Source: Marifrigoribacter sp047730175 (GTDB lineage Bacteria > Bacteroidota > Bacteroidia > Flavobacteriales > Flavobacteriaceae). From it: a stretch of DNA of 64,000 nucleotides. The stretch lies in contig NZ_CP159833.1 of the NCBI RefSeq assembly GCF_047730175.1, positions 2,480,001 to 2,544,000 of the forward strand, written 5' to 3'. Numbering within the stretch: the first letter of the stretch is position 1; each line of letters begins with the position of its first letter. Position numbers and translations under genes: made by a program. A model generated the notes under the pieces. It did not search any database, was not told where the DNA came from, and saw only the letters and a program-made list of their open reading frames with translations. Below, piece after piece: positions 44,056 through 51,948 of the stretch.

Positions 44056-44139
44056 GGTATTTAGTATCTGGTATAAAGTATCTGGAATAAAGTATCAGGT
44101 ATCTGGTATCAGGTACTTGCTACTTGCTTCCTGTTACTT
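44056..44139. repeat. Heptad array A: 12 tandem degenerate 7-bp repeats between hemE and hemF
   Basis: Perfect 7-bp phasing runs over 84 bp. The units are GGTATTT, AGTATCT, GGTATAA, AGTATCT, GGAATAA, AGTATCA, GGTATCT, GGTATCA, GGTACTT, GCTACTT, GCTTCCT and GTTACTT. The array drifts from RGTATYT-type to GCTACTT-type units. Its right end lies inside the hemE coding region. Confidence 0.9.
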
Positions 44140-45157
44140 CATACTCTTTCACTGCATCAATAAATGCCTTGGCATTATCAAGTGGAATATTAGGTAAAAT
44201 ACCATGTCCAAGGTTCACGATGTATTTATCTTTTCCGAAGCTATCAATCATATCGGTTACAATTTTCTTTATTTCTGAAGGAGGAGAAAACAAACGAGTT
44301 GGATCCATATTTCCTTGTAACGTAATTTTGTTTCCTGTAAATTTTCTAGCCAATTCTGGGCTGATGGTCCAATCCACCCCTAAAGCAGAAGCATTTGAAT
44401 CCGTCATATTTTCTAGCGCAAACCAACATCCTTTTCCGAAGGCAATCACCGGTGCATCGTCTTTTAAAGCTTCAATAATCTGATTGATATACTTCCAGGA
44501 AAACTCTTGATAATCGACTGGAGAAAGCATACCTCCCCAAGAATCAAATACCTGAACCGCATCAACTCCCGCTTTTACTTTTTCCTTTAAGTATGCAATA
44601 GTTGTATCCGTAATTTTTTGAAGTAGAGTATGAGCTAACACAGGGTGTGTAAAACAAAATTCTTTGGCTTTGTCGAAATTTTTAGAACCTTGACCTTGTA
44701 CGCAGTAACATAAAATCGTCCATGGAGAACCTGCAAAACCGATCAACGGAATTTCATCATTCAGTAATTCTTTCGTTGCTTTGATGGCTTGCATTACATA
44801 ATCTAATTCTACCGTAACATCGGGAACGATTACATTTTCTACATCTTTTTGCGTACGAATAGGATGCGGTAACCAAGGACCAACATCTGGTCTCATTTCT
44901 ACTTCAATATTCATGGCTTGTGGAATCACCAAAATGTCTGAAAATAATATAGCGGCGTCCATTCCATATCGACGGATAGGTTGTACTGTTATTTCTGAAG
45001 CTAATTCGGGAGTTCTACAACGAGTAAAGAAATCGTATTTTTCTTTAATCGCCATAAATTCAGGTAAGTAGCGTCCAGCTTGACGCATCATCCATACAGG
45101 TGGACGTTCAACTGTTTCTCCTTTTAAAGCCCTTAAGTATAAATCGTTTTTGATCAT
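44120..45157 (-). CDS. hemE: Uroporphyrinogen decarboxylase
   Basis: Removes four carboxyl groups from uroporphyrinogen III to give coproporphyrinogen III. The 345 residues show the N-terminal signature RPPVWMMRQAGRYLPE, the substrate-binding Asp region AAILFSDILVIPQAMN and the C-terminal LGHGILPNIPLDNA. The final codons VTGSK-stop lie inside heptad array A, so the C-terminal tail and TAG stop are made of repeat sequence. Array B begins 8 bp upstream of its start codon. The catalytic core is intact, so function should be kept. Confidence 0.95.
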   Translation of the reverse strand: MIKNDLYLRALKGETVERPPVWMMRQAGRYLPEFMAIKEKYDFFTRCRTPELASEITVQPIRRYGMDAAILFSDILVIPQAMNIEVEMRPDVGPWLPHPIRTQKDVENVIVPDVTVELDYVMQAIKATKELLNDEIPLIGFAGSPWTILCYCVQGQGSKNFDKAKEFCFTHPVLAHTLLQKITDTTIAYLKEKVKAGVDAVQVFDSWGGMLSPVDYQEFSWKYINQIIEALKDDAPVIAFGKGCWFALENMTDSNASALGVDWTISPELARKFTGNKITLQGNMDPTRLFSPPSEIKKIVTDMIDSFGKDKYIVNLGHGILPNIPLDNAKAFIDAVKEYEVTGSK

Positions 45158-45165
45158 TGGTTTTT

Positions 45166-45235
45166 GGTATCTAGTATCAGGTATCAGGTATCTAGTATTT
45201 GGTATCTGGTTTCTAGTATTTTGTACTTGGTTTAT
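45166..45235. repeat. Heptad array B: about 10 degenerate 7-bp repeats upstream of hemE
   Basis: Units in phase are GGTATCT, AGTATCA, GGTATCA, GGTATCT, AGTATTT, GGTATCT, GGTTTCT, AGTATTT, TGTACTT and GGTTTAT. It lies in the would-be leader of hemE, 8 bp from its ATG (45157), so it will be transcribed in the operon mRNA. A 61-bp AT-rich spacer (45236-45296) separates it from array C. Confidence 0.9.
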
Positions 45236-45296
45236 TCTTAACTAAAATATTTTTTAAAATCATACCTTTTCTAGATTCTTAGTTTTTAAATTAGTT

Positions 45297-45394
45297 GCTA
45301 CTTGCTACTTGCTACTTGCTACTTGCTACTTGCTACTTGCTACTTGCTACTTGCTACTTTGTATTTGGTATCTAGTATTTGGTACTAGGTATTA
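45297..45394. repeat. Heptad array C: nine perfect GCTACTT repeats plus five degenerate units
   Basis: GCTACTT is repeated nine times without error at 45297-45359, followed in phase by TGTATTT, GGTATCT, AGTATTT, GGTACTA and GGTATTA (to 45394). The perfect run should be prone to slippage and copy-number change. On the minus strand the unit reads AAGTAGC; since 7 is not a multiple of 3, the run places TAG in all three frames. Confidence 0.95.
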
Positions 45395-45546
45395 TTTAAG
45401 TGTTTTTGAAAATTTACGAGCATCTTCTGAATTTTATTCAGTTTAATTAATAAATCTTCAACTTCTTCTTTAGAAGTGAATCCTAGCTCTTCTGTAATTA
45501 AAAGTTGAGTTTCCAACTATTTAATTCCTTGAAATTGTGCATTTAC
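45385..45546 (-). pseudogene. Decayed four-helix-bundle (S23/IVS-type) protein gene
   Basis: Minus-strand translation reads LETQLLITEELGFTSKEE then VEDLLIKLNKIQKMLVNF, the usual C-terminal half of the four-helix-bundle proteins related to 23S rRNA intervening-sequence proteins. A TAG at 45517-45519 interrupts the reading directly before LETQ, and no start or N-terminal half is seen. Its stop (45385-45387) is made by a unit of heptad array C. A degraded array D (45565-45592) lies on the other side, so the remnant is bracketed by 7-bp repeats. Confidence 0.65.
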
Positions 45547-45564
45547 TTGATTCTTAATTTTTAA

Positions 45565-45592
45565 AATACCTGCTACCAGATAGCTGTTACTA
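45565..45592. repeat. Heptad array D: four decayed 7-bp units next to hemL
   Basis: AATACCT, GCTACCA, GATAGCT and GTTACTA are in 7-bp phase and end 1 bp before the hemL stop codon. They are related to units of arrays A and C but more mutated. Confidence 0.55.
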
Positions 45593-45593
45593 A

Positions 45594-46892
45594 TTATACA
45601 TTATGTTTTTCTGCAACCGCTTTCATGGATGCTTTAATTCCATTCTCTGTCTTTTTTAAATCTTTTTCAGAAAGTACTGTAGATAAAAACCATGCTTCAT
45701 ATTGTGAAGGAGGAAGGAATATTCCATTCTCAATCATATTCCAGAAAAATGTTTTAAATTTTTTAGTATCTGAAGTCTGTGCCGTTTTAAAATTGCTTAC
45801 TTTTTCATTTGTAAAGAAAGGATTGATCATCGAACCAAAACGATTCACTTGAAGGTCAATACCATTTTCTTTTGCTGCTTTTAATAAAACAGACTCAAGT
45901 CTTTTTGCTGTTTTTTCAAACTTCGCATAAGGTCTCTGAATCATAAGTTCTTTCAAGGTCGCAATACCACAAGCCATAGCGATAGGATTACCCGATAAGG
46001 TTCCAGCTTGGTACATATCTCCCAGTGGAGCTACCATTTGCATGATTTCGTTTCTAGCACCATAAGCACCAACGGGGAAACCACCACCAATAACTTTTCC
46101 TAGACAGGTAATATCACCTTCAATACCTAATAACTCTTGTGCACCTCCATATTTAGATCGGAAGCCTGTCATTACTTCATCTACAATCAAAAGGATTCCT
46201 TTTTCTTTTGTGATAAAACGAAGCTCTTTGATAAATTCTTTCGTTGGAAGTACGACTCCCATATTTCCTGTTACAGGTTCAATAATTACAGCAGCAATAT
46301 CCTTATGTTTTTTAATGTGCTTTTTTACACTTTCAATATTGTTATATTCTGAAATCAGTGTGTTTTTTACTGCATCTTCAGGTACTCCTTTACTACCAGG
46401 AATACTTAGTGTTGCTAACCCAGAACCAGCAGCAACTAATAAAGCATCTGAATGTCCGTGGTAGCATCCAGCGAATTTGATGATTTTATCCTTTCCGGTA
46501 TAAGCTCTTGCTAGACGTAAAGCACTAAAAACGGCTTCAGTCCCTGAGTTTACAAAACGAACTTTATCCATTCCTGGAAAAGCATCACACACCATTTTGG
46601 CAAGCTTTATTTCTCCAGTGGTAGAAGCTCCAAAAGTATAGCCTCTTTTTAAGGCTCTTAAAATTGATTTATCTACATATTTATTACGATGCCCTAAAAT
46701 CATAGGACCATACGATAGTACAAAATCAATGTATTCATTACGATCTACATCTGTAATTTTACTACCACTAGCTTTTTTTATAAAAATCGGAATGCCTCCA
46801 ACAGACTTATAAGCTCTAACAGGAGAATTTACTGCACCGACTAGATTCTTTTTACCTTTTGTAAATAATTCGATTGATTTTTCTAAATACAT
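45594..46892 (-). CDS. hemL: Glutamate-1-semialdehyde 2,1-aminomutase
   Basis: PLP enzyme that converts glutamate-1-semialdehyde to 5-aminolevulinate. The 432 residues match the family. PLP Lys266 lies in CLGKVIGGG, the phosphate-binding NSGTEA is at 115-120, and the motif GASTTGEIKLA is at 88-98. Together with hemA it shows that the C5 (glutamyl-tRNA) route is used. Upstream hemB ends 68 bp away. Downstream of its stop begin the heptad arrays, so operon distance to hemE (436 bp) is unusually large. Confidence 0.96.
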   Translation of the reverse strand: MYLEKSIELFTKGKKNLVGAVNSPVRAYKSVGGIPIFIKKASGSKITDVDRNEYIDFVLSYGPMILGHRNKYVDKSILRALKRGYTFGASTTGEIKLAKMVCDAFPGMDKVRFVNSGTEAVFSALRLARAYTGKDKIIKFAGCYHGHSDALLVAAGSGLATLSIPGSKGVPEDAVKNTLISEYNNIESVKKHIKKHKDIAAVIIEPVTGNMGVVLPTKEFIKELRFITKEKGILLIVDEVMTGFRSKYGGAQELLGIEGDITCLGKVIGGGFPVGAYGARNEIMQMVAPLGDMYQAGTLSGNPIAMACGIATLKELMIQRPYAKFEKTAKRLESVLLKAAKENGIDLQVNRFGSMINPFFTNEKVSNFKTAQTSDTKKFKTFFWNMIENGIFLPPSQYEAWFLSTVLSEKDLKKTENGIKASMKAVAEKHNV

Positions 46893-46960
46893 TTTTAAAT
46901 GTTTATCTGTTTATTTGTTGTTCTGCGAAATTGTCTAGGTGAAAATTGCATTTAAACTTT

Positions 46961-47929
46961 TCAACGTTTCAACAATACTTTAGCTACTTCTTTTGCAAAA
47001 TAAGTAATGATAATATCGGCTCCTGCCCGTTTCATAGAAAGTAAGCTTTCCATCATCACAGCTTCTTCATCAATCCACCCTTTTTCACCTGCTGCTTTTA
47101 TCATGGCATATTCGCCACTTACATTATAACAAGCAATAGGTCTATCGAAATTATTTTTTAAATCACGTATAATATCTAAATAGGAGAGGGCAGGTTTTAC
47201 CATCAAAATATCAGCTCCTTCCATATCGTCAAAAGTTGCTTCTCGCATTCCTTCATCTCGATTGGAAGGATCCATTTGGTAGGTTTTACGATCTCCAAAA
47301 GTTGGTGCAGAATCTGCAGCATCTCTAAAAGGTCCGTAAAAAGCAGATGAATATTTCACAGAATACCCCATGATAGGAAGGTCATAAAAACCTGTATTGT
47401 CTAATGCTTCTCTTATGGCTAATATGGTTCCATCCATCATTCCTGAAGGCGCTACCATATCGGCTCCAGCTTTTGCGTGAGAGATGGTTTGTTTTGCAAG
47501 GTTTACTACCGTTGCCTCGTTATCTACATCCTTGTTATGGATTACTCCACAATGGCCGTGACTGGTATATTCACAGAAACATACATCTGTGATTACATAT
47601 AGTTTTGGATAGTTTTTTTTGATGAAACGAATGGCTTGTTGAACAATTCCGTTATCGTTCCATGTTTCGGTACCTGTATCATCTTTTTCAGAAGGAATAC
47701 CAAACAATAAAACAGCAGGGATATCCAGTGCTGAAACTTCATCTAATTCACTTGAAATTCGATCTAAAGAGAATCTTTTAATTCCGGGCATGGATTTAAT
47801 TTCTTTCTCAATGTTTTCTCCTTCTTCAATAAATAACGGATAGATTAAATCGTCTATCGTTAGTTTGTTTTCTCTAACTAACCGACGAATACTTTCAGTT
47901 TTACGAAGACGTCTGGTTCTATTTATCAT
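46961..47929 (-). CDS. hemB: Delta-aminolevulinic acid dehydratase (porphobilinogen synthase)
   Basis: Condenses two 5-aminolevulinate molecules to porphobilinogen. The 322 residues hold the active-site zinc motif DVCFCEYTSHGHCG, the Cys-rich zinc type, and the two Schiff-base lysines in GYSVKYSSAFYGPF and ILMVKPALSY. The start (47929) overlaps the hemCD stop by 11 bp, so translation is probably coupled. Confidence 0.97.
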   Translation of the reverse strand: MINRTRRLRKTESIRRLVRENKLTIDDLIYPLFIEEGENIEKEIKSMPGIKRFSLDRISSELDEVSALDIPAVLLFGIPSEKDDTGTETWNDNGIVQQAIRFIKKNYPKLYVITDVCFCEYTSHGHCGVIHNKDVDNEATVVNLAKQTISHAKAGADMVAPSGMMDGTILAIREALDNTGFYDLPIMGYSVKYSSAFYGPFRDAADSAPTFGDRKTYQMDPSNRDEGMREATFDDMEGADILMVKPALSYLDIIRDLKNNFDRPIACYNVSGEYAMIKAAGEKGWIDEEAVMMESLLSMKRAGADIIITYFAKEVAKVLLKR

Positions 47930-49517
47930 CGTCTTTCAATTTATTTTTGAAATATTTATTTACGGAGTCTATTACACTATCGACAGTAGATGCTTTTGAA
48001 ACGATCACTGTTTCAAAATGATTTCTAGCTTCGGAAGCTGTGGTTTCTCCAATACAAAAAGCAATTCGATTTAGAGAAGTATTGCTTTTTAAAAAGCTTT
48101 CAATACCTGAAGGGCTATAGAATAAAATACCAGAATATTTTGGATCAATTTCTTCAGAAGATAAAAGTGTTTGATACGATTCTACTTCAATAACATTAAA
48201 ATCATTTTTTGCTAAAATAGTAGGCAAATCGTCTCTTCTTTTGTCTCCGCAGAAAAAAGTAACATCCTTTTCTTTTAGGTTTTCAGCTAAATAATTTGCT
48301 AATTTTTCAGCAGAGCTTTCCACTTTAGTTACTTTTCCTATTTTCTTTTCAATGAGTCGTTTTGTTCTTCTTCCGACGCAATAAATGTTTTCAAAATTTA
48401 AATCTTCTGAAGCATAGCTATATGTAAGTGCATCTACAGCATTCTGACTTGTAAATACTACATTTTTTATAGGATTCTTTACATGTTGAGGTTGTATGCG
48501 ATTGTATTTAATGGTAATAAAGTCGCTCATTGCAACACCAACTTCTGGCAATACATTTATACTTTGAGTTTTTGAAAGAAACTTAGTGGAATACACATTC
48601 GTTTCTTTTTCGATACTAATCGTTTCACGCATGAGTTTTTTACCACCTCTACCTAAAATATAATTTGCGCCAAATTCACCTAAATCACCAACCTCATCTC
48701 TAGTTGTTTCTTTAGAAAATTCTAATTTTCTTTTCCCATCGGGGCTAAATAAAACTCCTTTGAATTTTATAGCATCCTCTTTAATAGTAGCTAATGCACC
48801 AATAGGAGCGGTACAACCACCTTCTAAAGTGCGTAAAAAATCACGTTCGATACCAACACATAGGGCAGTATCTTCATCATTTAATTCTTTACAAATAGTA
48901 ACCACATGGTTATTACTTTCAAGAGCAGCAACCATAATTGCACCTTGAGCAGGCGCAGGAATCATCCAATTTAGTTTTAGATGTTGTTCTGGTTCAGGAA
49001 AAAGTTTTAATCTCATTAATCCTGCGGTGGCAAATATGGCACCATCCCAATCACTGTCTTCCAATTTTTGAATTCGAGTGTTCACATTACCGCGTAAACC
49101 TGTAATGTTATGATTAGGGTATCGATGTAACCATTGTGCTTTTCTACGTATGCTACCCGTAGCAATTGTTACGTGTTCTTGTTCGAAAAAACTTTCGTCT
49201 TTTTTTACGATCAATGTATCGTTGAAATTTCCTCTTTTTAAAACGGCAGCTTGTATTACACCTTCAGGTAATTTTGTAGGTACATCTTTTAATGAGTGTA
49301 CCGCAATATCGATATCACCATTAATTAATGCAATATCTAAACTCTTGGTAAAGATACCTGTAACTCCTAATTCGTATAGCGGTTTGTCAAGTTGTTGATC
49401 TCCTAATGACTCAATTTTTACAATTTGAGTTACATGTCCAAGATGTTTTAACTGATGCGCTACTGCGTTTGCTTGCCAAAGTGCTAATTGACTAGATCTA
49501 GTACCTATTTTAATCAT
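47919..49517 (-). CDS. hemC: HemC-HemD fusion: porphobilinogen deaminase and uroporphyrinogen III synthase
   Basis: A 532-residue bifunctional protein. Residues 1-300 are HemC, with IGTRSSQLALWQANAV at the start, HSLKDVPT, TGSIRRKAQWL, and the dipyrromethane cofactor Cys in LEGGCTAPIGA. Residues about 305-532 are a HemD domain, with VVFTSQNAVDAL, TFFCGDKRRDDLP and ILFYSPSGIESFL. The fusion couples hydroxymethylbilane release with ring closure. It overlaps hemA by 8 bp and hemB by 11 bp. The HemD part is less conserved, as usual. Confidence 0.93.
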   Translation of the reverse strand: MIKIGTRSSQLALWQANAVAHQLKHLGHVTQIVKIESLGDQQLDKPLYELGVTGIFTKSLDIALINGDIDIAVHSLKDVPTKLPEGVIQAAVLKRGNFNDTLIVKKDESFFEQEHVTIATGSIRRKAQWLHRYPNHNITGLRGNVNTRIQKLEDSDWDGAIFATAGLMRLKLFPEPEQHLKLNWMIPAPAQGAIMVAALESNNHVVTICKELNDEDTALCVGIERDFLRTLEGGCTAPIGALATIKEDAIKFKGVLFSPDGKRKLEFSKETTRDEVGDLGEFGANYILGRGGKKLMRETISIEKETNVYSTKFLSKTQSINVLPEVGVAMSDFITIKYNRIQPQHVKNPIKNVVFTSQNAVDALTYSYASEDLNFENIYCVGRRTKRLIEKKIGKVTKVESSAEKLANYLAENLKEKDVTFFCGDKRRDDLPTILAKNDFNVIEVESYQTLLSSEEIDPKYSGILFYSPSGIESFLKSNTSLNRIAFCIGETTASEARNHFETVIVSKASTVDSVIDSVNKYFKNKLKDDDK

Positions 49518-50775
49518 TTTCGTTTAAGCTTAGCTCTTTCAAATTAAATATTTTACTTACCACTTCAATACTTTGATCTACAGCCGTATCTTCATTTTTT
49601 AAATGTTTTACAAACTGGGTGGTAATTTTTTGAATCATATGCGAAGTTATAATTTCAGCTTGTTCTTCGTTGAAATCATTAATTTTTTTTCTTTGAAAAT
49701 TTATTTCATTCATCTGAATGGACTTTAATGATTCTTTTAAAGCATTCACAGCCGGAACAAATTTTCGGTACGATATCCAATCGTTAAATTCTTCTTTGTA
49801 TTTTTTAATAATCCCTTCGGCTATTGGAATTTCTTGTTTTCGTGTATCGGTTGTTTTATCAGTTATTTTTGATAATTCATCCACATTTATAAGTGTAATC
49901 CCTTCTTGTTCTTTTAGAGTTATATCTACATTTTCAGGCATTGATAAATCTATAATCAATAAATTTTTCCCTTTTTGAATATGATCCTTTGTTATGGTAT
50001 GAAAGTTGGCGCCTGTAGAAACAATTAATATTTCGGTGTCCTTAATTTCTTGTGTTAACTCTGAAAGATCCTTCACTGTAATTGAACTGTGTTCATTCTT
50101 AAATCGAATGGCTTTATCCTGCGTTCTATTAATAAGAGTTACATTTTGATTGTTGGTATATTTCAACAAGTTTTTACAAGTATTTTTTCCTATATCTCCT
50201 AATCCAAAATTTAATATTTTCTTTTCGTTATAATTAGAGATGTTATCAATTATGTATTGAATTGCTGCATAGGAAACAGAGGTAGTACCTGAACTTAGTT
50301 TAGTATTATTCTTAACATCTTTACTAGCTTGTAATACGAGATTAATTAAACGCTCTAAATAAGCGTTTGTGGTTCCTACTTTTTTTGCTTGAAGGAATGA
50401 ATTTTTAAGTTGTCCAACAATTTCATAATCTCCTAGGATTTGACTCTCTAAGCCAACACCAATATTGAAGAGGTGGTTTACAGCATCTTTATTTTTATAA
50501 ACATTAGATACATTAATAAAATCTTCCACATTCCCTTTTGAGTATTTTACAAGAAGACTTATTAATTCAAAAGGATGTTTTGCGAAGCCAGTAATTTCAG
50601 TTCTATTACAAGTAGAAACAACAAAGATTCCCTCTATTCCGGTATCTTTTGCTTCTTTTAATAAAGCTAATTGATCTTCTTTAGTGATGCTAAAAATGCC
50701 TCTCATTTTAACATCTGCTTTTTTATAACTTAAACCTACGTTATAAAGCTTTAAAGACAAATCATTCAAACTCAT
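49510..50775 (-). CDS. hemA: Glutamyl-tRNA reductase
   Basis: First enzyme of C5 heme synthesis: NADPH-dependent reduction of glutamyl-tRNA to glutamate-1-semialdehyde. The 421 residues contain the catalytic Cys in VVSTCNRTEI, the conserved EGIFV and GLESQILGDYEIVGQLK, and the NADPH loop FGLGDIGKNTCKNL. It is the first gene of the minus-strand hem operon. A -7 box lies upstream at 50806, and an AraC-type regulator diverges from it, which suggests local control. Confidence 0.96.
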   Translation of the reverse strand: MSLNDLSLKLYNVGLSYKKADVKMRGIFSITKEDQLALLKEAKDTGIEGIFVVSTCNRTEITGFAKHPFELISLLVKYSKGNVEDFINVSNVYKNKDAVNHLFNIGVGLESQILGDYEIVGQLKNSFLQAKKVGTTNAYLERLINLVLQASKDVKNNTKLSSGTTSVSYAAIQYIIDNISNYNEKKILNFGLGDIGKNTCKNLLKYTNNQNVTLINRTQDKAIRFKNEHSSITVKDLSELTQEIKDTEILIVSTGANFHTITKDHIQKGKNLLIIDLSMPENVDITLKEQEGITLINVDELSKITDKTTDTRKQEIPIAEGIIKKYKEEFNDWISYRKFVPAVNALKESLKSIQMNEINFQRKKINDFNEEQAEIITSHMIQKITTQFVKHLKNEDTAVDQSIEVVSKIFNLKELSLNEND

Positions 50776-50805
50776 ATATTTTTCATTATATTAAATAAGT
50801 GTCGA

Positions 50806-50837
50806 CAAAAGTACTATTTCCTTTTAATCAAAAACAA
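50806..50837 (-). promoter_or_regulatory. Putative promoter of the hem operon
   Basis: On the minus strand TACTTTTG (50813-50806) matches TAnnTTTG, and a TTG (50837-50835) lies 21 bp further upstream, near the usual spacing. The hemA ATG at 50775 follows by ~30 bp. Confidence 0.45.
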
Positions 50838-50952
50838 CGGCATAAGAACTAAATCTGTCGTTAAAAGTTACTGTCTTTTATTTAGAGTGTTTCTAAATAA
50901 ACTTCAAACCTTTAATTTTCATGCAAACTACCGTAAAATATGCGATTGTAAA

Positions 50953-50968
50953 TATGATATAAATCATA
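50953..50968. promoter_or_regulatory. Palindrome TATGAT-N4-ATCATA in the hemA/araC divergent region
   Basis: Six-base arms flank four bases (TATGATATAAATCATA). The half-sites ATGAT and ATCAT differ by one base from FNR boxes (TTGAT-N4-ATCAA). It sits between the two putative promoters and may be an operator for the AraC-type or a CRP/FNR-type regulator. Role inferred. Confidence 0.4.
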
Positions 50969-50987
50969 ATTATTTCCTATTTCGAAA

Positions 50988-51019
50988 TTGGATTAGATTT
51001 AATAATTGTTGTAATTTCG
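50988..51019 (+). promoter_or_regulatory. Putative promoter of the araC-hemH-hemJ operon
   Basis: TTG at 50988-50990 and TAATTTCG at 51012-51019, one base off TAnnTTTG, are 21 bp apart, and 34 bp before the ATG at 51054. Confidence 0.35.
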
Positions 51020-51053
51020 TGGAAAATCTTAAGGTTTTTGAAAAAAACACTTT

Positions 51054-51947
51054 ATGAAGAACACAAGTAATAGCTTTAAAAATATCGACAAAAGTGCTCA
51101 TATGCTTATTGAAGAAAATAATGCTTTTAAAGTTCTTTATTTCAATAATTTAACAGACAATGTAAGTAAGTTTCAAATAGAATTAAGCGACAATTATATT
51201 CAGCTTTATTTCTGTACAGAGAATATAATTACGGTTGCGTTTAATATGGAGCATTGTGCTATTACTTTAAAGAAGAATGATTCGAGTATGGTATATTTTA
51301 AAGATGATACCACGAATGTTTTTTACACCTTACCCCAAGAATCACAATTAACAGTGGTATTAATATCTTTAGATTTCTTTCATAGTTTATTTTCAGAAGA
51401 AGGAAATTTTCTCTTTAATTTTAAGAACTTTAAGATTGGACAGCCAATTATTGAAACTAAAGAAATAGAAAGCTCTGTTCAGTTAATATTAAATCAATTG
51501 GTTTCTATCCGTATAACTGATTCGCTACGCCCTATTTATTTAAAAGGGAAAGTCTATGAATTAATAAGCTATTATTTTAATACTTCAACCGAAACTAATA
51601 ATGATCATTGCCCTTATGTGGCAAATGAAGATGTTTTTGGAAAAATTAAAAATGCGAAAGAAATTATTATCGATCAAATGAATAACCCTCCTGGTTTAGT
51701 TGAATTGGCAAAGCAGGTAGGACTTAATATAAAAAAATTAAAAAGCGGTTTTAAAGAATATTACGGTTTACCAGTATTTACATTTCTGTTAAATTATAAA
51801 ATGGAACTCGCGAAAAAACTATTACAAGAGCAACAATTAAATGTTAATGAAATCGCGTCTCAATTGGGATATAGCACTTCAAGTCATTTTATCGCAGCTT
51901 TTAAAAGAACCTATGGGATTACCCCAAAACAATTTGCAATATCATAA
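51054..51947 (+). CDS. AraC-family transcriptional regulator
   Basis: A 297-residue regulator. The N-terminal ~190 residues are an unassigned sensor domain. The C-terminal ~95 residues form the two-helix-turn-helix AraC domain, with LVELAKQVGLNIKKLKSGFK and later VNEIASQLGYSTSSHFIAAF then KRTYGITPKQF. It diverges from the hemA operon and is followed at only one base by the hemH ATG (stop 51945-51947, ATG 51949), so it is co-transcribed with hemH and hemJ. Control of heme synthesis is the obvious guess; an inducer cannot be named. Confidence 0.9.
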   Translation: MKNTSNSFKNIDKSAHMLIEENNAFKVLYFNNLTDNVSKFQIELSDNYIQLYFCTENIITVAFNMEHCAITLKKNDSSMVYFKDDTTNVFYTLPQESQLTVVLISLDFFHSLFSEEGNFLFNFKNFKIGQPIIETKEIESSVQLILNQLVSIRITDSLRPIYLKGKVYELISYYFNTSTETNNDHCPYVANEDVFGKIKNAKEIIIDQMNNPPGLVELAKQVGLNIKKLKSGFKEYYGLPVFTFLLNYKMELAKKLLQEQQLNVNEIASQLGYSTSSHFIAAFKRTYGITPKQFAIS

Positions 51948-51948
51948 T

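Noticed and set aside
45297..45394. CRISPR array
   Set aside because: The repeat unit is 7 bp with no spacers and no cas genes are present.
49150..49398. Antisense readings opposite the hem genes
   Set aside because: Shadows of the conserved hem genes with no independent features.
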